DNA of 64,000 bases. It comes from Aliiroseovarius sp. PrR006 (GTDB taxonomy: Bacteria > Pseudomonadota > Alphaproteobacteria > Rhodobacterales > Rhodobacteraceae). The stretch is from assembly GCF_010500215.1 (NCBI RefSeq), contig NZ_JAAGOY010000004.1, forward strand, positions 1,612,001-1,676,000, written 5' to 3'. The number at the start of each line of letters is the position of its first letter. Position 1 is the stretch's first letter. The notes beneath the pieces were generated by a model, which worked only from the letters and a program-made list of their open reading frames with translations, was not told the DNA's origin and did no database searches. Below, in pieces: positions 8,681 through 18,491 of this stretch. Both the position numbers and the translations under genes were made by a program.

Positions 8681-8711
8681 GCTTCTGACTTTGGATGAGA
8701 CGGATCGCGAC

Positions 8712-9263
8712 ATGTTCGACACAATGACCTTTACAAAAGCGAGCGCCGCCGTGATTGGCACGCTCTTGGTATTCCTGCTGGGCAACTGGGCCGGCAGCGC
8801 CCTGTATAACACCAGCGGCGGCGGCCATGACGCTGGCCACGGCGACGAAGCACACGCAGCCGCCACCGGCTATGTCATCGCAGTGGAAAGCGACGACCAC
8901 GGCGCCGAGGAAGAAGAGGTAGAAGCCGTACCCTTCGCGGATCTGGTTGCAGCAGCCGACGTAGAAAAAGGCGCGAAGGTCTGGAGCAAGTGTAAGGCCT
9001 GCCACAAGCTGGAAGACGGCAAGAACGGCACCGGCCCGCACCTTTACGGTCTGATCGACCGCCCGATCGCTGGCGTTGCTGGCTTCGGTTACTCGGACGT
9101 TCTGGCAGGCATGAGCGCCGAGGCTTGGACCATCGAAGCGCTGGACGCATGGCTGGCCGATCCGAAAGGCTTCGCACCGGGCAACAAGATGAGCTTCAAA
9201 GGCCTGAAGAAAGACGGCGATCGCGCCAACCTGGTTGCGTATCTGGCGACCATCGGCGGCTAA
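8712..9263 (+). CDS. cycM: Membrane-anchored cytochrome c (CycM/c552 type)
   Basis: This 183-residue electron carrier has an uncleaved N-terminal membrane anchor at about 11-31, a flexible acidic linker rich in His, Asp and Glu (about 36-72), and a class I cytochrome c domain. The heme motif is CKACH at 94-98, and the likely axial Met is M160 in GNKMSF. The start MFDTMT matches my memory of Paracoccus CycM, so ATG 8712 is preferred over TTG 8691. In Paracoccus this protein links the bc1 complex to aa3 oxidase. A strong terminator follows. Confidence 0.9.
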   Translation: MFDTMTFTKASAAVIGTLLVFLLGNWAGSALYNTSGGGHDAGHGDEAHAAATGYVIAVESDDHGAEEEEVEAVPFADLVAAADVEKGAKVWSKCKACHKLEDGKNGTGPHLYGLIDRPIAGVAGFGYSDVLAGMSAEAWTIEALDAWLADPKGFAPGNKMSFKGLKKDGDRANLVAYLATIGG

Positions 9264-9288
9264 GCGCCCCTCGGTGAAGAATTTGAAA

Positions 9289-9317
9289 GGCCGTCCGGTA
9301 TTCCGGGCGGCCTTTTT
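9289..9317 (+). terminator. Rho-independent terminator after cycM
   Basis: A 10-bp stem (GGCCGTCCGG with CCGGGCGGCC, one G-U pair) encloses a TATT loop and is followed by TTTTT. It lies 26 bp after the cycM stop. Confidence 0.85.
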
Positions 9318-9442
9318 CGTTGCGCCGTTTCGGGCGGCGTACGGCGGATTAACACCCAGTTCACCAATTCGCGCCTTGAATGTTACCGGGCAGCGCTTTT
9401 TACTCGGATCAACGCATTCCGCTGATGAACGGAGGTATCGCC

Positions 9443-11341
9443 ATGCGCGACGCACAGACAAAGACCATGACCCGACCCGACACCCGTGCCCTGACTCTTG
9501 GGTTCGGACTGGCCGCAGGGGCTTTGCTGGCGTTGTCACCTTTGGCGGCTAAAGCGGACACCACCGTCAGCCACGGCTATTCCAATTTTGGCGAACTGAA
9601 ATACGGTCCGGATTTCAAACATCTGGATTACGTAAACCCGAACGCTCCGAAGGGTGGCGAGATTTCGATCTGGGCGCAGGGCACGTTTGACAGCTTCAAC
9701 CAGTTCACCCGCAAGGGGACCACGGCCTCGATGGCGACGATCGGGTATGAAAGCATCCTGACTTCGACCGCCGACGACCCCTATGGCACCTATTGCTTCC
9801 TCTGCACCACGATGGAGTATCCGGACGATCTGTCTTGGGTCATCTTCAACCTGCGCGACGACGTGACCTTCTGGGACGGCACGAAGATGACGGCAGAGGA
9901 CATCGCCTTCAGCCACAACCTGTTTGTCGAACAGGGCATCGCCGAATACCGCGCCATCATCACGGAAATCGTTGCGGGCGTCGAAGTCATCGGCCCGCTT
10001 CAGGTCAAATACACCTTCACCGAGGACGCCCCGAAACGTGATCGGATCAGCTTTGCCGGCAGCAGCATGGCCTTGTCGAAAGCATGGTTCGAAGAAACCG
10101 GCGCACGCGTGGACGACCGATCCGACGCGCCGTTCATGGCGACCGGCGCCTATAAGCTGGGCAGCTTCGACTATGGCCGCCACGTGACCTATGTGCGCGA
10201 CCCGAATTATTGGGGCGCGGATCACCCACTGTCGGTTGGTCAGAATAACTTTGACGAGATCACGGCGATCTATTTCGCAGACGGCACCGCCGCGATGGAA
10301 GGCTTCAAGGCGGGCACCTACACGTTCCGCACCGAAAACTCCTCGCAAATCTGGGCCGAGGATTATGACTTCCCGAACCTGCGCAACGGCTATGCAATCA
10401 AGGCCGAGTTCCCCGATGGATCGGTTGGCACGGCGCAAAGCTTCATCTTCAATCTGGACAAAGGTGTCTGGCAGGATCCCAACGTGCGTGACGCATTTGG
10501 GCTGATGTTCAATTTCGAATGGTCGAACGAGGCCCTGTTCCGCGGGCTCTACAGCCGTGTCGACAGCTTCTGGCCGGGCATTGATCTGGGGGCCAAAGGC
10601 GCCCCCAGCGCCGGCGAGGTCGAAATCCTGCAGCCGCTGGTCGATCAAGGCCTGCTGCCCGAAAGCATCCTGACGGATGATGCCGTGATGCCTCCGGTCC
10701 ACAACGCCGACGAAAACCGGCCCTCGCGCAAGTTCTATCGGACGGCCAACAAACTGCTGGAAACAGCCGGGTGGGAGATCGGATCGAGCGGCTTTCTTGA
10801 AAAAGACGGCCAGCGCATGTCGGCGACCTTTGTCACCTACAGCCCGGCGTTTGACCGCGTGATCAATCCCATTGTCGAGAACCTGAAACAGCTTGGCGTA
10901 GATGCGAAACTCGACCGTGTGGACATCCCGCAATATATCGAGCGCACCCGCTCGGGTGATTTCGACCTTGTGACCCATTCGATTGGCATGGGATTCGAGC
11001 CCGGCACTGGGCTAGAGCAATGGTTCCATTCGAAAACCGCCGATGACAGCTCCCGCAACCTGATGCGTCTGCGCGATCCTGCAGTGGATGCGCTGCTGCC
11101 CATCGTGGCGCAGTCGGAAACGCTGGATCAGCTGCGCACCTCGACCAACGCGCTGGACCGCGTGCTGCGTCATATCGGTTTCACAATTCCGCAATGGTAC
11201 AAGAACAAGCACACCGTGGCCTTCTATGACGTCTTCGGCTACCCGGAAAATCTGCCGCCGTTGTCTCTGGGCGAACTGTCCTTCTGGTGGTACGACGCAG
11301 ACAAAGCCGCCAAGTTGGAAGCGGCGGGCGTGTTGAAGTAA
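9443..11341 (+). CDS. yejA: Peptide ABC transporter substrate-binding protein YejA
   Basis: This 632-residue family 5 solute-binding protein has a signal peptide ending near AKA-D at about residue 39. The mature part starts with the YejA-like SHGYSNFGELKYGPDF and continues with the LDYVNPNAPKGG motif. It delivers oligopeptides to the YejBEF transporter, which imports microcin C-type peptides in enterobacteria. GGAGG lies 7 nt before ATG 9443, making upstream starts unlikely. It heads the yejABEF operon, with yejB 38 bp downstream. The downstream frame shows no interruption. Confidence 0.93.
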   Translation: MRDAQTKTMTRPDTRALTLGFGLAAGALLALSPLAAKADTTVSHGYSNFGELKYGPDFKHLDYVNPNAPKGGEISIWAQGTFDSFNQFTRKGTTASMATIGYESILTSTADDPYGTYCFLCTTMEYPDDLSWVIFNLRDDVTFWDGTKMTAEDIAFSHNLFVEQGIAEYRAIITEIVAGVEVIGPLQVKYTFTEDAPKRDRISFAGSSMALSKAWFEETGARVDDRSDAPFMATGAYKLGSFDYGRHVTYVRDPNYWGADHPLSVGQNNFDEITAIYFADGTAAMEGFKAGTYTFRTENSSQIWAEDYDFPNLRNGYAIKAEFPDGSVGTAQSFIFNLDKGVWQDPNVRDAFGLMFNFEWSNEALFRGLYSRVDSFWPGIDLGAKGAPSAGEVEILQPLVDQGLLPESILTDDAVMPPVHNADENRPSRKFYRTANKLLETAGWEIGSSGFLEKDGQRMSATFVTYSPAFDRVINPIVENLKQLGVDAKLDRVDIPQYIERTRSGDFDLVTHSIGMGFEPGTGLEQWFHSKTADDSSRNLMRLRDPAVDALLPIVAQSETLDQLRTSTNALDRVLRHIGFTIPQWYKNKHTVAFYDVFGYPENLPPLSLGELSFWWYDADKAAKLEAAGVLK

Positions 11342-11379
11342 CCCGCGCCGTATAACCGAGCACAAACCAAGGACCGCAT

Positions 11380-12465
11380 ATGGGCGCCTATATCCTGCGA
11401 AGATTGCTTTTGATCATCCCGACCCTTTTCGGGATCATGGTGATCAATTTCACGCTGACGCAATTCGTGCCCGGAGGCCCGATCGAGCAGATCATCGCCC
11501 AGATGGAAGGCGGCGGGGATGTATTCGAAACGATCTCGGGCGGCGGGGACGCGGGGATTGAGGCGGCCAGCAGCGGCGATGAAAGCTATCTGGGTGCGCG
11601 CGGCCTGCCTGCGGAGTTCATTGCCGAGCTGGAAAAAGAATTCGGCTTCGACAAGCCGCCGCTTGAGCGGTTCTTCACCATGATCTGGAACTATATGCGG
11701 CTGGATTTCGGCGAAAGCTACTTCCGCTCGATCGGTGTGTTTGAACTGGTGGCCGAGAAGATGCCTGTCTCAATCACGCTTGGGCTGTGGTCCACCGTGA
11801 TTGCTTACATGGTGTCGATCCCGCTGGGCATTCAGAAAGCCGTGCGCGACGGATCGAAATTCGACACTTGGACCTCGGGCATGATCATCGTGGCCTATGC
11901 CATCCCGGGCTTTCTGTTCGCGATCCTTCTGCTAGTGCTATTCGCAGGCGGGTCGTACCTGCAATGGTTCCCACTGCGCGGTCTGACGTCCGACAACTGG
12001 GAGGAGTTGTCACTGTGGGGCAAGGTCGTGGATTACTTCTGGCACATCACCCTGCCGGTTCTGGCCTCGACGATTGCCAGCTTCGCCACGCTCACCTTGC
12101 TGACCAAGAACAGCTTTCTGGATGAGATCAAGAAGCAATATGTCGTCACCGCCCGCGCCAAGGGTCTGGCCGAGAACAAAGTGCTGTACGGCCACGTCTT
12201 CCGCAACGCGATGCTGATTGTGATCGCGGGCTTCCCCTCGGTCTTTCTGGGCGTGTTCTTCGGCGGCTCGGTGATCATCGAAACGCTTTTCTCTCTGGAT
12301 GGGCTGGGACGTCTGGGCTACGAGGCCGCGCTGGCCCGTGACTATCCGGTGATTTTCGGCACCCTTTTCGTCTTCGGCCTGCTTGGCCTTCTGGTCGGCA
12401 TCCTGTCGGACCTCATGTATGTCTTCGTCGACCCCCGCATCGACTTTGAAGGGCGCGAGGTCTGA
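11380..12465 (+). CDS. yejB: Peptide ABC transporter permease YejB
   Basis: This 361-residue inner-membrane permease belongs to the DppB/OppB type. It begins with [23 protein letters not shown], the usual first membrane helix, and holds the permease loop motif [15 protein letters not shown] in the C-terminal half. A soluble insertion with many Gly and acidic residues (about 45-95) is typical of YejB. AAGGA precedes the ATG by 6 nt. It pairs with YejE to form the channel and ends 2 bp before yejE. Confidence 0.94.
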   Translation: MGAYILRRLLLIIPTLFGIMVINFTLTQFVPGGPIEQIIAQMEGGGDVFETISGGGDAGIEAASSGDESYLGARGLPAEFIAELEKEFGFDKPPLERFFTMIWNYMRLDFGESYFRSIGVFELVAEKMPVSITLGLWSTVIAYMVSIPLGIQKAVRDGSKFDTWTSGMIIVAYAIPGFLFAILLLVLFAGGSYLQWFPLRGLTSDNWEELSLWGKVVDYFWHITLPVLASTIASFATLTLLTKNSFLDEIKKQYVVTARAKGLAENKVLYGHVFRNAMLIVIAGFPSVFLGVFFGGSVIIETLFSLDGLGRLGYEAALARDYPVIFGTLFVFGLLGLLVGILSDLMYVFVDPRIDFEGREV

Positions 12466-12467
12466 TT

Positions 12468-13574
12468 ATGGCGCTTTCCCCCCTCAACCAACGCCGCTGG
12501 CGCAACTTCCGCCGCAATGGCCGCGCCTTCTGGTCGCTGATCCTGTTCGCGATCCTGTTTGGCCTGTCGCTATTTGCCGAGCTTCTGGCGAACGACAAAC
12601 CGATCTTGGTGAAGTATGATGGCAGTTTCTACACGCCTGTCGTCAAATTCTACCCCGAAACCGCGTTCGGCGGCGATTTCAAGACCGAAGCCGTCTATGG
12701 CGATATCGAGGTGCAATGCCTGATCATCGCCCAAGGGTCCGAGGCCTGCTGGGACGACCCCGAAGGCGTGATTGCCGAAGCCAAGACCGGTACGGTCGAG
12801 GGCGAACCAATCAGTAAAGGGTGGCTGATCTGGCCGCCGGTCCCCTACAGCTATACCACTATCAACGACATCGATGGCGCCGCCCCCAGCGCGCCCGATG
12901 CGCAGCACCTTCTGGGTACAGACGACACCGCACGCGACGTGCTAGCCCGTGTGATCTATGGCTTCCGGCTGTCAGTCTTCTTCACCATTGTCGTTACGGT
13001 GCTGACCTCAGTCATCGGTATCGCCGCAGGGGCCATTCAGGGCTATTTCGGTGGTTGGATCGACCTGATCTTCCAGCGGATTCTTGAAATCTGGTCGTCG
13101 ACCCCGTCGCTTTACGTGATCATCATCCTGTTCGCGATCCTTGGACGAAGTTTCTGGCTGCTGGTCTTCGTCACCGTGCTGTTCGGCTGGCCCGCCTTGG
13201 TGGGCGTCGTCCGCGCCGAGTTCCTGCGCGCCCGCAATTTCGAATATGTCCGCGCTGCCCGCGCGCTTGGGGTCTCGAACCGCGTGATCATGTTCCGCCA
13301 CGTGCTGCCCAATGCGATGGTCGCCACGCTGACCATGCTGCCCTTCATCATCACCGGCACGATCTCGACACTGGCGACACTGGACTTCCTTGGCTTTGGC
13401 CTTCCGTCCTCGGCCCCGTCACTGGGCGAGCTGACCCGTCAGGCAAAACAGAACCTGCAAGCCCCGTGGCTGGCCTTTACCGCCTTCATGACCTTCTCGA
13501 TCCTTCTGTCACTGCTCGTCTTCATTTTCGAAGGTGTGCGGGACGCGTTTGACCCAAGAAAGACCTTCCAATGA
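12468..13574 (+). CDS. yejE: Peptide ABC transporter permease YejE
   Basis: This 368-residue second permease is of the DppC type. It starts with LSPLNQRRWRNFRRNGRAFW, the basic N-terminus before the first membrane helix, then has a periplasmic insertion of about 100 residues and the EYVRAARALGVSNR coupling motif. The HLLGTDDTARDVLARVIYG segment is characteristic of this subfamily. It starts 2 bp after yejB, and its stop overlaps the yejF start (ATGA), which points to translational coupling. Confidence 0.94.
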   Translation: MALSPLNQRRWRNFRRNGRAFWSLILFAILFGLSLFAELLANDKPILVKYDGSFYTPVVKFYPETAFGGDFKTEAVYGDIEVQCLIIAQGSEACWDDPEGVIAEAKTGTVEGEPISKGWLIWPPVPYSYTTINDIDGAAPSAPDAQHLLGTDDTARDVLARVIYGFRLSVFFTIVVTVLTSVIGIAAGAIQGYFGGWIDLIFQRILEIWSSTPSLYVIIILFAILGRSFWLLVFVTVLFGWPALVGVVRAEFLRARNFEYVRAARALGVSNRVIMFRHVLPNAMVATLTMLPFIITGTISTLATLDFLGFGLPSSAPSLGELTRQAKQNLQAPWLAFTAFMTFSILLSLLVFIFEGVRDAFDPRKTFQ

Positions 13575-15178
13575 GCCTTCTGAACGTCAACAACCTAAGC
13601 GTCTCGTTCCGACAGGATGGGCAAAGCCACCCCGCCCTGCGTGGGATCAGCTTTGACGTGGAAAAGGGCGAAACCGTCGCGCTGGTGGGCGAAAGTGGAT
13701 CGGGAAAATCTGTATCCGCCCTGTCAACCGTGTCACTTCTGCCGGACAGCGCCGAGGTCACCGGATCGATCACCTACGAAGGGCGCGAGATGATCGGCGC
13801 GTCCAAGTCTGATTTGCGCGACGTGCGCGGCAATGACATCAGCTTCATCTTTCAGGAACCGATGACATCGCTGAACCCGCTCCACACGATTGAAAAGCAG
13901 ATGGCGGAATCGATCCAACTGCATCAAGGGCTAACCGGCGACGCCGTGCGTACGCGCATTCTGGAACTTCTGGACAAGGTCGGCATTCGTGACGCCGAAA
14001 CCCGGCTACCAAACTATCCGCACCAACTGTCCGGCGGGCAACGTCAGCGCGTGATGATCGCCATGGCGCTTGCCAATGGGCCTGAACTGCTGATCGCGGA
14101 CGAACCCACCACGGCGCTCGATGTGACCATTCAGGCGCAAATCCTCGACTTGCTGGCAGATCTGAAGGAAAGCGAGGGGATGAGCCTTCTGTTCATCACC
14201 CACGACCTTGGCATCGTGCGCAAAATTGCGGACCGCGTCTGCGTCATGAAAGACGGCGAGATCGTCGAGACCGGCCCGACCGCCGAAGTCTTCGAGAACC
14301 CGCAGCACGAGTATACCAAAATGCTGCTGGGGGCCGAGGCACATGGCCGCCCCGATCCCGTCCCCGCAGACGCACCCGAAATCGCATCCGCTAAAGACCT
14401 GCGCATCTGGTTCCCCATCCAGCGCGGTCTGATGCGTCGTACCGTTGGCCACATCAAGGCGGTGAACGCCGCAACCTTCAACGTGCGCGCGGGCGAGACC
14501 ATCGGCATCGTCGGTGAAAGTGGCTCGGGCAAAACCACACTGGCGCTGGCCGTTATGCGATTGATCAGCTCCGACGGGCCGATTGTCTTCATGGGCGATG
14601 GCATTCAGGGGCTGAAATCTCGCCAGTTGCAACCGCTGCGCCGTGATATGCAGATCGTGTTCCAAGACCCATATGGGTCGCTATCCCCCCGCATGACCGC
14701 CGAGGAAATCATCGCCGAGGGCTTGTCGGTACATGGGCTGGAACCGGGCCGCAATCGGCGCGAGATGGTGGCCGAGATCATGGAGGAAGTGGGTCTCGAC
14801 CCCGACACCATGCACCGCTATCCGCACGAATTCTCGGGCGGTCAGCGTCAGCGCATCGCCATTGCCCGCGCGATGATCCTACGCCCGAAACTGGTTGTTC
14901 TGGACGAACCGACTTCGGCGCTGGACATGACCGTACAGGTCCAGATCGTCGAGCTTCTGCGCAATTTGCAGAAAAAGCACGGGCTGGCTTATCTATTCAT
15001 CAGCCACGACCTGCGCGTCGTGCGTGCGCTCAGCCACAAGGTGCTGGTGATGCGGGCGGGCGACGTGGTGGAAAGCGGCGATGCTGATCAGATCTTTGAC
15101 GCGCCCGCGACAGACTATACCCGCGCGCTGATGGCCGCGGCCTTCGACATGAAGGCCAGCGACGCCGTTTCTCAGTAG
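13571..15178 (+). CDS. yejF: Peptide ABC transporter, fused double ATPase YejF
   Basis: This 535-residue protein holds two complete ABC ATPase domains in tandem, like a DppD-DppF fusion. Each half has a Walker A (GESGSGKS in the first, GESGSGKTT in the second), an LSGGQRQR or FSGGQRQR signature, and a Walker B ending DEPT. It energises import through YejB and YejE. It overlaps yejE by 4 nt and ends 6 bp from the convergent carboxypeptidase gene, with no obvious terminator between. Confidence 0.95.
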   Translation: MSLLNVNNLSVSFRQDGQSHPALRGISFDVEKGETVALVGESGSGKSVSALSTVSLLPDSAEVTGSITYEGREMIGASKSDLRDVRGNDISFIFQEPMTSLNPLHTIEKQMAESIQLHQGLTGDAVRTRILELLDKVGIRDAETRLPNYPHQLSGGQRQRVMIAMALANGPELLIADEPTTALDVTIQAQILDLLADLKESEGMSLLFITHDLGIVRKIADRVCVMKDGEIVETGPTAEVFENPQHEYTKMLLGAEAHGRPDPVPADAPEIASAKDLRIWFPIQRGLMRRTVGHIKAVNAATFNVRAGETIGIVGESGSGKTTLALAVMRLISSDGPIVFMGDGIQGLKSRQLQPLRRDMQIVFQDPYGSLSPRMTAEEIIAEGLSVHGLEPGRNRREMVAEIMEEVGLDPDTMHRYPHEFSGGQRQRIAIARAMILRPKLVVLDEPTSALDMTVQVQIVELLRNLQKKHGLAYLFISHDLRVVRALSHKVLVMRAGDVVESGDADQIFDAPATDYTRALMAAAFDMKASDAVSQ

Positions 15179-15184
15179 ATCGAA

Positions 15185-16696
15185 TTAGGACGGCCCAATT
15201 ACCTTGCAACGCGTGTTGCGGGCGTTCAGGCGACGGCAGGCCAGATCGGCCTGTTCCTGCGTCAGGCTGACAAAGTTCGCATGCCACCCGTCCGAGCGTT
15301 TGATGACCTTGCGCAAAGCCTCGTCCAGCGTATCAAGCTCGCGCAATGCGGTTTTCAGCAGGCGGCGTTCGGCGTGATAGCGGGTGCCCAGAACGCCCAC
15401 GTTGATCGCATAGTGCCGCCCACCCGAGGTAGACATGCGGGTCACGATCTCGGGCGCGGCCTCGGCGGGTTGCGCCGTGGGTTCCAGCGAGGCGAGGATG
15501 ATCGCTGCGGGACGCGGCGGAGGCGACGTCATGGCCGCAGAAGCGATGGTCGCCTCGCCACCGAAGGGTTGAACAGCCGCCGGCACCGGGGTCGTTTCGA
15601 TCGCCGGAACCATGGCGATGGCTTCGGCCTCGGGTGACGTGGTACCGTCTTCGGTAACTGCGACCACGGCGTCTTTGATGCTGTCAGTCAGGCTGGCCAA
15701 TTGCGTGTCGACGACCAGCTCTTGCGCCACTCCCGGACGGGGCGCGGGGCGCGGGCTGCGTTTGACGGCGGTGATCAGGCGAATGGTCTTGCCAGCGGCA
15801 CCCGGTTCGGGGGCGTCACTTCCAACATTCCCCGCATAAACGGGCAGCTCAGGCTTGCGCACGGCCGCATGGCTGGGCGCGCGACGGAAACCAAGGTCCA
15901 TCAGCTCGGCCACTTTGGCGTTGCGCGATGCGGTCGAGCGCCCGCCGAATACGGTGGTGATAATCCGTTCTTGCCCACGCTCCGCCGAGGCAACCAAGTT
16001 GAACCCGGCAGCATTGGTAAAGCCCGTCTTAATGCCATCCGCGCCTTTATAGGCGTTCAGAAAGCGGCGGTTGGTGTTGTTGACGGACTTCATCCCAGCA
16101 TGGGTCGAGCGGCGCGAGAACAGGTTGTAGTAATCCGGGTGGTCATAGAACAGGTGACGGCCCAGCGTGGTCATGTCACGCGCCGTGGACAGGTGACCGC
16201 TTTCGGTCAGACCGTGTGCGTTCTTGAAATGCGTACGCGTCATGCCCAGCGCCTTGGCGGTGCGGTTCATGCGACGTGCAAAGGCAGCTTCGGATCCCGA
16301 GATTGCGATGCCGATCGCCGTGGCCGCGTCATTTGCAGATTTCACCGCAGCGGCGCGGATCAGGTAGCGCAGCTTGATCTTCTGGCCCTTGCGCAGACCC
16401 AGTTTAGACGGCGGCTCGGCGGCAGCTTTTCCGGTGATGGTCACAACAGTGTCGGCCGAGATCTCGCCATGCTTGATCGCCTCGAAGGCGACGTAAAGCG
16501 TCATCATTTTGGTCAAAGAGGCCGGGTGTAGCCGGGTATCCGCGTTGCGAGAATGCAGAACTTTGCCGGTGCGCGCGTCAATCACCATCGCCGCATAGGG
16601 CGCGGCCTGTGCACGTGTGGGGGCAAGCGCCACCAAACAGCCAATAACTGCGAGAAAGAACCCAAAACGGGCCAACTGCTTAAAACGCGTCATCAC
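15185..16696 (-). CDS. D-alanyl-D-alanine carboxypeptidase with C-terminal SPOR domain
   Basis: This 503-residue secreted penicillin-binding protein (DacA/DacC type) trims peptidoglycan stem peptides. A signal peptide ends near AQA-A at about residue 31. The active-site motifs are all present: SLTK at 60-63, SAN at 120-122 and KTG at 224-226. After a long Pro/Ala-rich linker, the last 70 or so residues form a SPOR-like domain (YAINVGVLGTRYHAERRL), which binds denuded septal glycan in other proteins. GTG at 16696 has AAGG 8 nt upstream; the next codon, ATG 16693, is the alternative. The SPOR fusion suggests a role in division. Confidence 0.93.
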   Translation of the reverse strand: MMTRFKQLARFGFFLAVIGCLVALAPTRAQAAPYAAMVIDARTGKVLHSRNADTRLHPASLTKMMTLYVAFEAIKHGEISADTVVTITGKAAAEPPSKLGLRKGQKIKLRYLIRAAAVKSANDAATAIGIAISGSEAAFARRMNRTAKALGMTRTHFKNAHGLTESGHLSTARDMTTLGRHLFYDHPDYYNLFSRRSTHAGMKSVNNTNRRFLNAYKGADGIKTGFTNAAGFNLVASAERGQERIITTVFGGRSTASRNAKVAELMDLGFRRAPSHAAVRKPELPVYAGNVGSDAPEPGAAGKTIRLITAVKRSPRPAPRPGVAQELVVDTQLASLTDSIKDAVVAVTEDGTTSPEAEAIAMVPAIETTPVPAAVQPFGGEATIASAAMTSPPPRPAAIILASLEPTAQPAEAAPEIVTRMSTSGGRHYAINVGVLGTRYHAERRLLKTALRELDTLDEALRKVIKRSDGWHANFVSLTQEQADLACRRLNARNTRCKVIGPS

Positions 16697-17092
16697 GACG
16701 GTTACCTTTTCTGCCTCAATCGCCGGATCTTTTTTTCGCCCAGCTGATTTGTTTTTTTCAGGCTAGCACGCGGAAATCGTTTGGGAAACCGCTTATTTAC
16801 TTAGCCGCATGGCGTGTCCTGAGAGTCACGGCGCACAATCATCCACAAAATATGGTGCACCTGAGGGGGCATCGCCACCAAATCTACGCATCCCTCGCGT
16901 ACGCTCAGGATCGTATAGATGCCGGATTTGGCGGATCTAGCCCCTTCAACGAAACCAAATGTTGAGACTTACGCGCTCTTTTTGTATGAGCGGTTCCGGA
17001 TGCACAGTCCCCTGCCCCTTTTCACGGCACGGACAAGCCCTATATTGTGTGTCCCGGATGCCTTTGACTGCAACCCACGGAGCGATGTCGAC
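16697..17092. other. Intergenic region between the carboxypeptidase and clpS
   Basis: About 400 bp without a supported gene. The frame upstream of clpS stays open to 16919, but the added N-terminus resembles no ClpS. I see a likely clpS promoter at 16962-16990 and a second possible -10 (TATATT at 17041-17046). No strong hairpin or RNA gene is apparent. Confidence 0.5.
16962..16990 (+). promoter_or_regulatory. Likely promoter of clpS
   Basis: TTGAGA at 16962-16967 and TATGAG at 16985-16990 are separated by exactly 17 nt. The -35 box matches consensus at 5/6 and the -10 box at 4/6 positions. It would give a leader of roughly 95 nt before clpS. Confidence 0.4.
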
Positions 17093-17434
17093 ATGACAAC
17101 ATCACCCTTCATCCTGTCCTCGGGCGGTCCCGATGATGACGGTGACGCTGGCCTTGCGGTTGCAACCAAGCCCAAGACCAAGCGCCCGCCGATGTACAAG
17201 GTGCTGCTGCTGAATGACGATTTCACCCCGATGGAATTTGTCGTCATGGTGCTGGAACGCTTCTTTGGTCTGAACCATTCACAAGCGTTCGAGCTGATGT
17301 TGACCGTGCACAAGAAGGGGCTGGCCGTCGCCGGTGTCTTCTCGTACGAGATCGCGGAAACCAAGGTTACTCAGGTGATGCAGCTGGCGCGTGAGCACCA
17401 ACATCCGCTGCAATGCACCATGGAAAAGGAATGA
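17093..17434 (+). CDS. clpS: ATP-dependent Clp protease adaptor ClpS
   Basis: This 113-residue adaptor delivers N-degron substrates to ClpAP. The core begins [17 protein letters not shown] (about 35-51), with the conserved NDD and Met that line the N-end residue pocket, and has the HKKG motif at 73-76. A flexible acidic, Gly-rich N-terminal extension covers about 30 residues. ATG 17093 is chosen because the upstream open frame would add 58 residues of no family likeness. clpA is not adjacent; an RsmC-like methyltransferase follows 21 bp later. Confidence 0.95.
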   Translation: MTTSPFILSSGGPDDDGDAGLAVATKPKTKRPPMYKVLLLNDDFTPMEFVVMVLERFFGLNHSQAFELMLTVHKKGLAVAGVFSYEIAETKVTQVMQLAREHQHPLQCTMEKE

Positions 17435-17455
17435 CCGCCGCGCGCGGGGTCTGAC

Positions 17456-18445
17456 ATGCTTCAAACACGTTTGCCTATTGCCCTTGATGATGGGTTGATT
17501 GCGTTGCCTGACGAAGGCGACATTCTGGTGATCGGCCCGACGCCGGATCACGACGTCTCGGCGCTGCCCAAAGATCGCGTGACGATCTACAGCCACTTCT
17601 TCCCCGACGTGCAGTTCTGGACCGCACGCGGATACAAGGTTGTCAACGACCTGCCGGACGCAGGCTTCGCCGCCGCGCTGGTCTGTGCGCCCCGATCTAA
17701 GTCACAAGCGCAGGCGTGGCTTTATACCGCCAATCGCGCCACAGATGGCGGATTGGTCATTCTGGACGGCCAAAAGACGGACGGGATGGACAGCCATCTG
17801 AAGGCGCTGAAGAAACGCGCGAACCTGCTGGGGAACCTGTCGAAGGCGCATGGCAAGATCGTCTGGTTTCAAGGTCTGGACGCCCCGGAGTGGGAAGCCC
17901 AAGACATCACCCTGCCCGACGGGTTCATCACCCGCCCCGGTGTCTTCTCGGCCGAGAAGTTCGACAAAGGGTCCGAGGTTCTGGCTGCGGCCATGCCCGA
18001 TGTCATCAATGGCCGCGTGGCCGATCTGGGTGCGGGCTGGGGATATCTGTCACGCCACATCCTGTCGCGCGAAGGGGTCGAGGCGCTGGACCTGATTGAG
18101 GCCGACAAGGTGGCGCTGGACTGCGCCCGTCGCAACATCGACGACCCGCGTGCAAGTTTCCTCTGGGACGACGCCACCGCGTTCACGCCGGATCAGCCCT
18201 ATGACGTGGTGATCTCGAACCCGCCGTTTCACACCAGCCGCGCGGGCCGTCCCGAATTGGGACAGGCCTTCATCCAGTCGGCAGCACGCATCCTGAAGCC
18301 CTCGGGCCGCTTCGTCATGGTTGCCAACCGCCACCTTCCGTACGAAGACACGCTGGCCAAATATTTCCGCGTGGTCGAGGATCTGGGCGGCACGCCGGGC
18401 TTCAAGCTTCTGGCCGGGCTGAAACCTCATCGCGTGGCGCGGTAA
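17456..18445 (+). CDS. Class I methyltransferase, RsmC/RlmG-like
   Basis: This 329-residue protein has an N-terminal non-catalytic Rossmann-like half and a C-terminal SAM-dependent half, the layout of the 16S/23S rRNA guanine-N2 methyltransferases RsmC and RlmG. The SAM-binding motif is ADLGAGWGYL at 189-198 and the catalytic motif is NPPF at 255-258. It probably methylates rRNA, but the target nucleotide cannot be read from sequence. It lies 21 bp after clpS and is probably cotranscribed with it. Confidence 0.85.
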   Translation: MLQTRLPIALDDGLIALPDEGDILVIGPTPDHDVSALPKDRVTIYSHFFPDVQFWTARGYKVVNDLPDAGFAAALVCAPRSKSQAQAWLYTANRATDGGLVILDGQKTDGMDSHLKALKKRANLLGNLSKAHGKIVWFQGLDAPEWEAQDITLPDGFITRPGVFSAEKFDKGSEVLAAAMPDVINGRVADLGAGWGYLSRHILSREGVEALDLIEADKVALDCARRNIDDPRASFLWDDATAFTPDQPYDVVISNPPFHTSRAGRPELGQAFIQSAARILKPSGRFVMVANRHLPYEDTLAKYFRVVEDLGGTPGFKLLAGLKPHRVAR

Positions 18446-18491
18446 CTTCCGCTAGTCTGGCGCGGGGAATCGCCCCGAGATAGGAGAGCTC

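Noticed and set aside
9536-10978. 480-codon minus-strand frame opposite yejA
   Set aside because: Shadow frame; yejA has a signal peptide and full-length family likeness.
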